From: Candidatus Nanosynbacter sp. HMT-352
GTDB taxonomy: Bacteria; Patescibacteriota; Saccharimonadia; Saccharimonadales; Saccharimonadaceae
Direction: 5' to 3'
NCBI RefSeq assembly: GCF_021222645.1
Contig: NZ_CP089520.1
Coordinates: 248,001-312,000 of the forward strand
Length of the DNA stretch: 64,000 nt
Part shown: positions 61,236 through 64,000 of the stretch, piece by piece
Position numbering within the stretch: the stretch's first letter is position 1
Layout of the letters: every line of letters begins with the position of its first letter
Position numbers and translations under genes: made by a program
The notes under the pieces: model-generated
Database searches by the model: none
What the model was told of the DNA's origin: nothing
What the model saw: the letters and a program-made list of their open reading frames with translations, nothing else

Positions 61236-63203
61236 ATGAGCAATAAAACTCTTGTTGATTTGGATCAATGGCTAGCCCCGCACAAATCCACAATTCAGAC
61301 GCGCGAGAAGTATATTTCCTCGAAACTGGAAAAGGTTTTGATCAACAAGACGCCAGCCGAATTCGCGATGGGTTTTTTACATTTCGGACTTCATAAAACG
61401 GATACTGGCTGGACGTTTCACGAATGGGCGCCGAATGCCACTCGGATGTTCTTAGTTGGCGATTTTTCAGATTGGAAAGAGCGCGAAGAATTCACCTTAA
61501 ATCGCGATAAAAACGGCGAATGGGATATTAATCTTCCCGAAAATTCACTTCATCACGGACAAAAATATAAATTGCGTGTCTATTGGTCTAGCAGCGACGG
61601 CTGGCGACTGCCTTCATACGCAAATTACGTCGTTCAGAATAAAGATTCTGTCGATTTTTCCGCGGTCGTGTGGTCGCCAAAAACTCCCTATGATTGGCAA
61701 TATAAAACCCCACCCAAACCAAAAGTTCTCCTAATTTACGAAGCGCATATTGGTATGAGTAGCCAGAAAGAAAAAGTTGCCAGTTTCAGTGAATTTACCA
61801 CGGAGGTTTTGCCGCGAATTAAAGAATCTGGCTATAACACCATTCAGCTTATGGCAATCGCCGAGCATCCATATTACGCCAGCTTTGGTTATCACGTCAG
61901 CAACTTTTTTGCGGTTTCGTCAAGATTTGGCACTCCCGACGATTTTAAGAAATTGGTCGACACTGCGCATGGAATGGGACTGCGCGTCATCATTGACCTT
62001 GTTCACGCTCACGCCGCCAAAAACGAAGTCGAAGGTCTGGGTAATTTCGCTGGCGATCCGACGCAATATTTCAAGCCAACAAATCATCCAGAATGGGATT
62101 CACGATTATTCGATTACGGCAAGCCAGAAGTTTTGCATTTTTTGGCAAGCAATTGCCGTTGGTGGCTGGACGAATATCACGTTGACGGATTTAGGTTTGA
62201 TGGCGTAACTAGTATGCTTTACCACGATCACGGACTCGGGAAAAGTTTCACTAGTTATGACGATTATTTCCGCGACAACGTCGACAAAGACGCACTTGCT
62301 TATTTACGGCTGGCAAATGAAGTAATTCACGCCATTCGCCCCGACGCCACGACCATTGCGGAAGAAATGAGCGGTTTTCCTGGACTGGGCGCATCGACAA
62401 AGGACGGCGGGCTGGGATTTGATTATCGCTTGCAAATGGGCGCGCCAGATTTATGGATAAAAACTCTGAAAGAGAAAAACGATGAAGATTGGGACTTGGG
62501 GCGATTAGCTTACACTTTGAGTTCGCACCGGCCAGAGGAAAAAGTCATTAATTATGCCGAAAGCCATGACCAAGCGCTTGTCGGCGATAAAACGCTGATT
62601 TTCCGGCTGATTGATAAAAATATGTATTGGCATATGGATAAAATTGATCCAGATCTTAAGACCGAACGTGGAATAGCCCTGCATAAACTAATTCGTCTAA
62701 TGACAGCTGGTCTGCACGGCGGCGGCTATTTGAATTTTATGGGCAATGAGTTCGGACATCCCGAATGGATTGATTTTCCGCGCGAGGGTAATAATTGGTC
62801 GTTTAAGCACGCTCGTCGGCAATGGAATTTACGCGACAATGGCTTCTTAAAATATCAATGGCTGGGAGATTTTGACGCGGCGCTGATGAAGATTATTCGA
62901 CAAATTGACAATTCCGACATTCAACACCTGACGGTTCGCCAATCCGATCACACGGTAAGTTTTATGCACGGCGACTTTTTATTTGTTATCAATTTTTCGC
63001 CCGACAAATCCCACTCAGATTACGAAGTACCCGCAGAAGCCGGCTCTTATAAGTTGGCGTTAAGTAGCGATGACAAGAACTTCGGCGGACAGGAGCGAAT
63101 AGACCATAATTCCCGATTTTTCACTTCCCCAGCTGATAACAATCACAACCTTAAAGTTTACTTGCCAGCCAGAACGGGCATTATTTTACAGAAGGTTGAT
63201 TAA
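61236..63203 (+). CDS. glgB: 1,4-alpha-glucan branching enzyme (GH13)
   Basis: ATG 61236 (MSNKTLVDLDQWL) is preferred to an in-frame ATG 6 codons upstream because TATACT (61224-61229) ends 6 nt before it. The 655-residue enzyme has an N-terminal CBM48-like domain (FHEWAPNATRMFLVGDFSDW). The GH13 barrel shows DGFRFDGVTSMLYHDHG (nucleophile Asp), IAEEMSG (acid/base Glu) and ESHDQ (transition-state Asp). It makes alpha-1,6 branches in glycogen. The GT and GH57 partners are 40 kb away. Confidence 0.93.
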   Translation: MSNKTLVDLDQWLAPHKSTIQTREKYISSKLEKVLINKTPAEFAMGFLHFGLHKTDTGWTFHEWAPNATRMFLVGDFSDWKEREEFTLNRDKNGEWDINLPENSLHHGQKYKLRVYWSSSDGWRLPSYANYVVQNKDSVDFSAVVWSPKTPYDWQYKTPPKPKVLLIYEAHIGMSSQKEKVASFSEFTTEVLPRIKESGYNTIQLMAIAEHPYYASFGYHVSNFFAVSSRFGTPDDFKKLVDTAHGMGLRVIIDLVHAHAAKNEVEGLGNFAGDPTQYFKPTNHPEWDSRLFDYGKPEVLHFLASNCRWWLDEYHVDGFRFDGVTSMLYHDHGLGKSFTSYDDYFRDNVDKDALAYLRLANEVIHAIRPDATTIAEEMSGFPGLGASTKDGGLGFDYRLQMGAPDLWIKTLKEKNDEDWDLGRLAYTLSSHRPEEKVINYAESHDQALVGDKTLIFRLIDKNMYWHMDKIDPDLKTERGIALHKLIRLMTAGLHGGGYLNFMGNEFGHPEWIDFPREGNNWSFKHARRQWNLRDNGFLKYQWLGDFDAALMKIIRQIDNSDIQHLTVRQSDHTVSFMHGDFLFVINFSPDKSHSDYEVPAEAGSYKLALSSDDKNFGGQERIDHNSRFFTSPADNNHNLKVYLPARTGIILQKVD

Positions 63204-63306
63204 ACTCCTCCTAGTGTTGACTTTTTTACACAAGTGTGGCATAAATTAATACAGCTTTTATTGACAATCCCGTCAATAAAAGTAGTTCTTCATGAAGGAG
63301 TCAACG

Positions 63307-63711
63307 ATGTTGAAGCTCAAGCTAGTTGCAGCAATCCTAGCGTTAGCCGGAATGGTAAGTCTCCTATTGGGAGACACCTACCTTTCCGTAGCAATCGCTG
63401 TAGTTTGTACGGCAGCGGCAAGCCCAGTGTCACTCCATCTCACACTGAGATGGATCATTAAAGACGCGTCAGGAGTTGAGCGGTGGTTTTATGTCGCACT
63501 GTGGAGTGTACTATCCATCGCCGCAGGAGTCTCCACACTCCAAGACGTCAATATTCTTAACGTCCCTCTTGGGGCTACTATTGACTATTCTCAATTAGGG
63601 AACGTGAGATACTGCGTCTCCTTCGTGGGTATCATTTCCGTTATTCTAACGGTCATCACGCCGTCATGTTCGTCCAAGCGTGATGATGATGACAGTGATG
63701 ATAAGGGCTGA
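63307..63711 (+). CDS. Small four-helix membrane protein (134 aa)
   Basis: ATG 63307 is chosen, with AAGGAG 7 nt before it. Four hydrophobic segments are visible (about 3-20, 23-43, 60-80 and 104-122), followed by an acidic-basic tail (KRDDDDSDDKG). I recognise no family. The region 63204-63306 has no gene. Confidence 0.6.
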   Translation: MLKLKLVAAILALAGMVSLLLGDTYLSVAIAVVCTAAASPVSLHLTLRWIIKDASGVERWFYVALWSVLSIAAGVSTLQDVNILNVPLGATIDYSQLGNVRYCVSFVGIISVILTVITPSCSSKRDDDDSDDKG

Positions 63712-63783
63712 GCCCGTCCAAGAAATAGTTCGCTTTGAGACTTTTAGTCTCGGCTGGAGCTCTCTTGGCGGGCTATTTCTATT
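63711..63783 (+). terminator. Long structured element after the four-helix gene
   Basis: AGCCCGTCCAAGA (63711-63723) pairs with TCTTGGCGGGCT (63763-63774) except for one bulged base. Inside is a perfect hairpin GAGACT TTT AGTCTC. The tail ATTTCTATT is only weakly U-rich, so it may be a terminator or a 3' RNA structure. Confidence 0.45.
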
Positions 63784-63810
63784 GGCATAAAATTTGTTAC
63801 ACTAGATATT

Positions 63811-64000
63811 GTGAAGAAAAAAGTACCAAAATTCATTGAGCAATCATTAGCCCGAGTCGCTAATCTTTACAGCTTTGAGCCGGAGCATCATCTGGAAAAG
63901 ATCGACGACAGTTTAACGCCAAATATGCGAGCTTTACGTTTGGCTATGAAAGTCGCCGAGCAACTACTGAGTATGGGCGTGGTTGCTCGCGATGTGGTGC
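63811..64000 (+). CDS. ThrE-like (DUF1212) threonine/serine exporter, 5' part only
   Basis: A GTG at 63811 opens 63 codons up to the window edge. The visible segment ALRLAMKVAEQLLSMGVVARDVV resembles the first helix of ThrE/DUF1212 proteins, where a Gly-x-x-x-x-Asp turn follows. A short tail of charged residues precedes it. The rest is outside. TACACT (63798-63803) is 7 nt before the GTG. Confidence 0.5.
   Translation, partial: MKKKVPKFIEQSLARVANLYSFEPEHHLEKIDDSLTPNMRALRLAMKVAEQLLSMGVVARDVV

Overview
The window most likely comes from a member of Candidatus Saccharibacteria (TM7, Patescibacteria/CPR). The evidence is a bacterial ribosomal-protein cluster without L30, several zinc-free ribosomal proteins, small genes of unknown function, LPXTG-type surface proteins, and TGA used as a normal stop (for example the ATGA overlap at 20811-20814). 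That last point argues against the UGA=Gly lineages. No biosynthetic pathway for amino acids or cofactors is seen. GC content looks moderate; I did not compute it.

Layout. 1-9.2 kb: a truncated DHH phosphoesterase, an LPXTG/PKD surface protein, then recR-ybaB, a GT-C-like membrane protein, dnaX-dnaB and several small unknown genes. 9.4-18.1 kb: the secE-nusG-L11-L1-L10-L12 order is kept, but it is broken up by tsaC, enolase, an unknown gene, a second LPXTG-like protein and a WhiB-like regulator. rplJ has an L10-leader attenuator. 18.1-22.3 kb: a YgjP-type hydrolase, a P-loop kinase, tRNA-Trp, a glycogen-synthase-like GT, a GH57 enzyme and L33. 22.7-30.0 kb: a complete type I restriction-modification locus laid out as an invertible hsdS switch: hsdR, hsdM, an expressed hsdS, a tyrosine recombinase, and an inverted second hsdS followed by an inverted copy of the hsdM 3' end. 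30.3-35.9 kb: three tRNAs and housekeeping genes (TPR protein, delta', RluA, TrpS, alpha/beta hydrolase). 35.9-44.3 kb: S9, L13, L17, rpoA, S4, S11, S13, L36 and IF-1, then secY and L15, S5, L18, L6. 44.6-47 kb: a DUF898-like gene and an ABC-F ATPase inserted between L6 and S8. 47-53.7 kb: S8 back to L3. 53.9-59.5 kb: two unknown genes, S10, lactate dehydrogenase, EF-Tu and Tgt. 59.5-64 kb: a large unknown protein, a glycogen branching enzyme, a small membrane protein and the start of a ThrE-like gene.

How the genes fit together. The bulk is translation and protein-secretion machinery. The GT, GH57 and branching enzyme suggest storage and remodelling of an alpha-glucan, and lactate dehydrogenase with enolase suggests fermentative glycolysis. 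The most striking accessory element is the phase-variable type I RM system. Three nested inverted repeats (165 bp, 25 bp and 19 bp) let a co-encoded recombinase reshuffle two specificity genes. The silent hsdM tail differs from the expressed one at 9 of 165 bases, yet only one amino acid changes.

A genome-wide feature can be read directly. The first genes of transcription units usually have a TATAAT-like -10 box only 6-10 nt before the start codon and no Shine-Dalgarno, which predicts leaderless mRNAs. Operon-internal genes usually carry AAGGAG-like sites. A second theme is loss of zinc ligands in RecR, DnaX, L36, S4, S14 and L33. All start, promoter and terminator calls are by eye.
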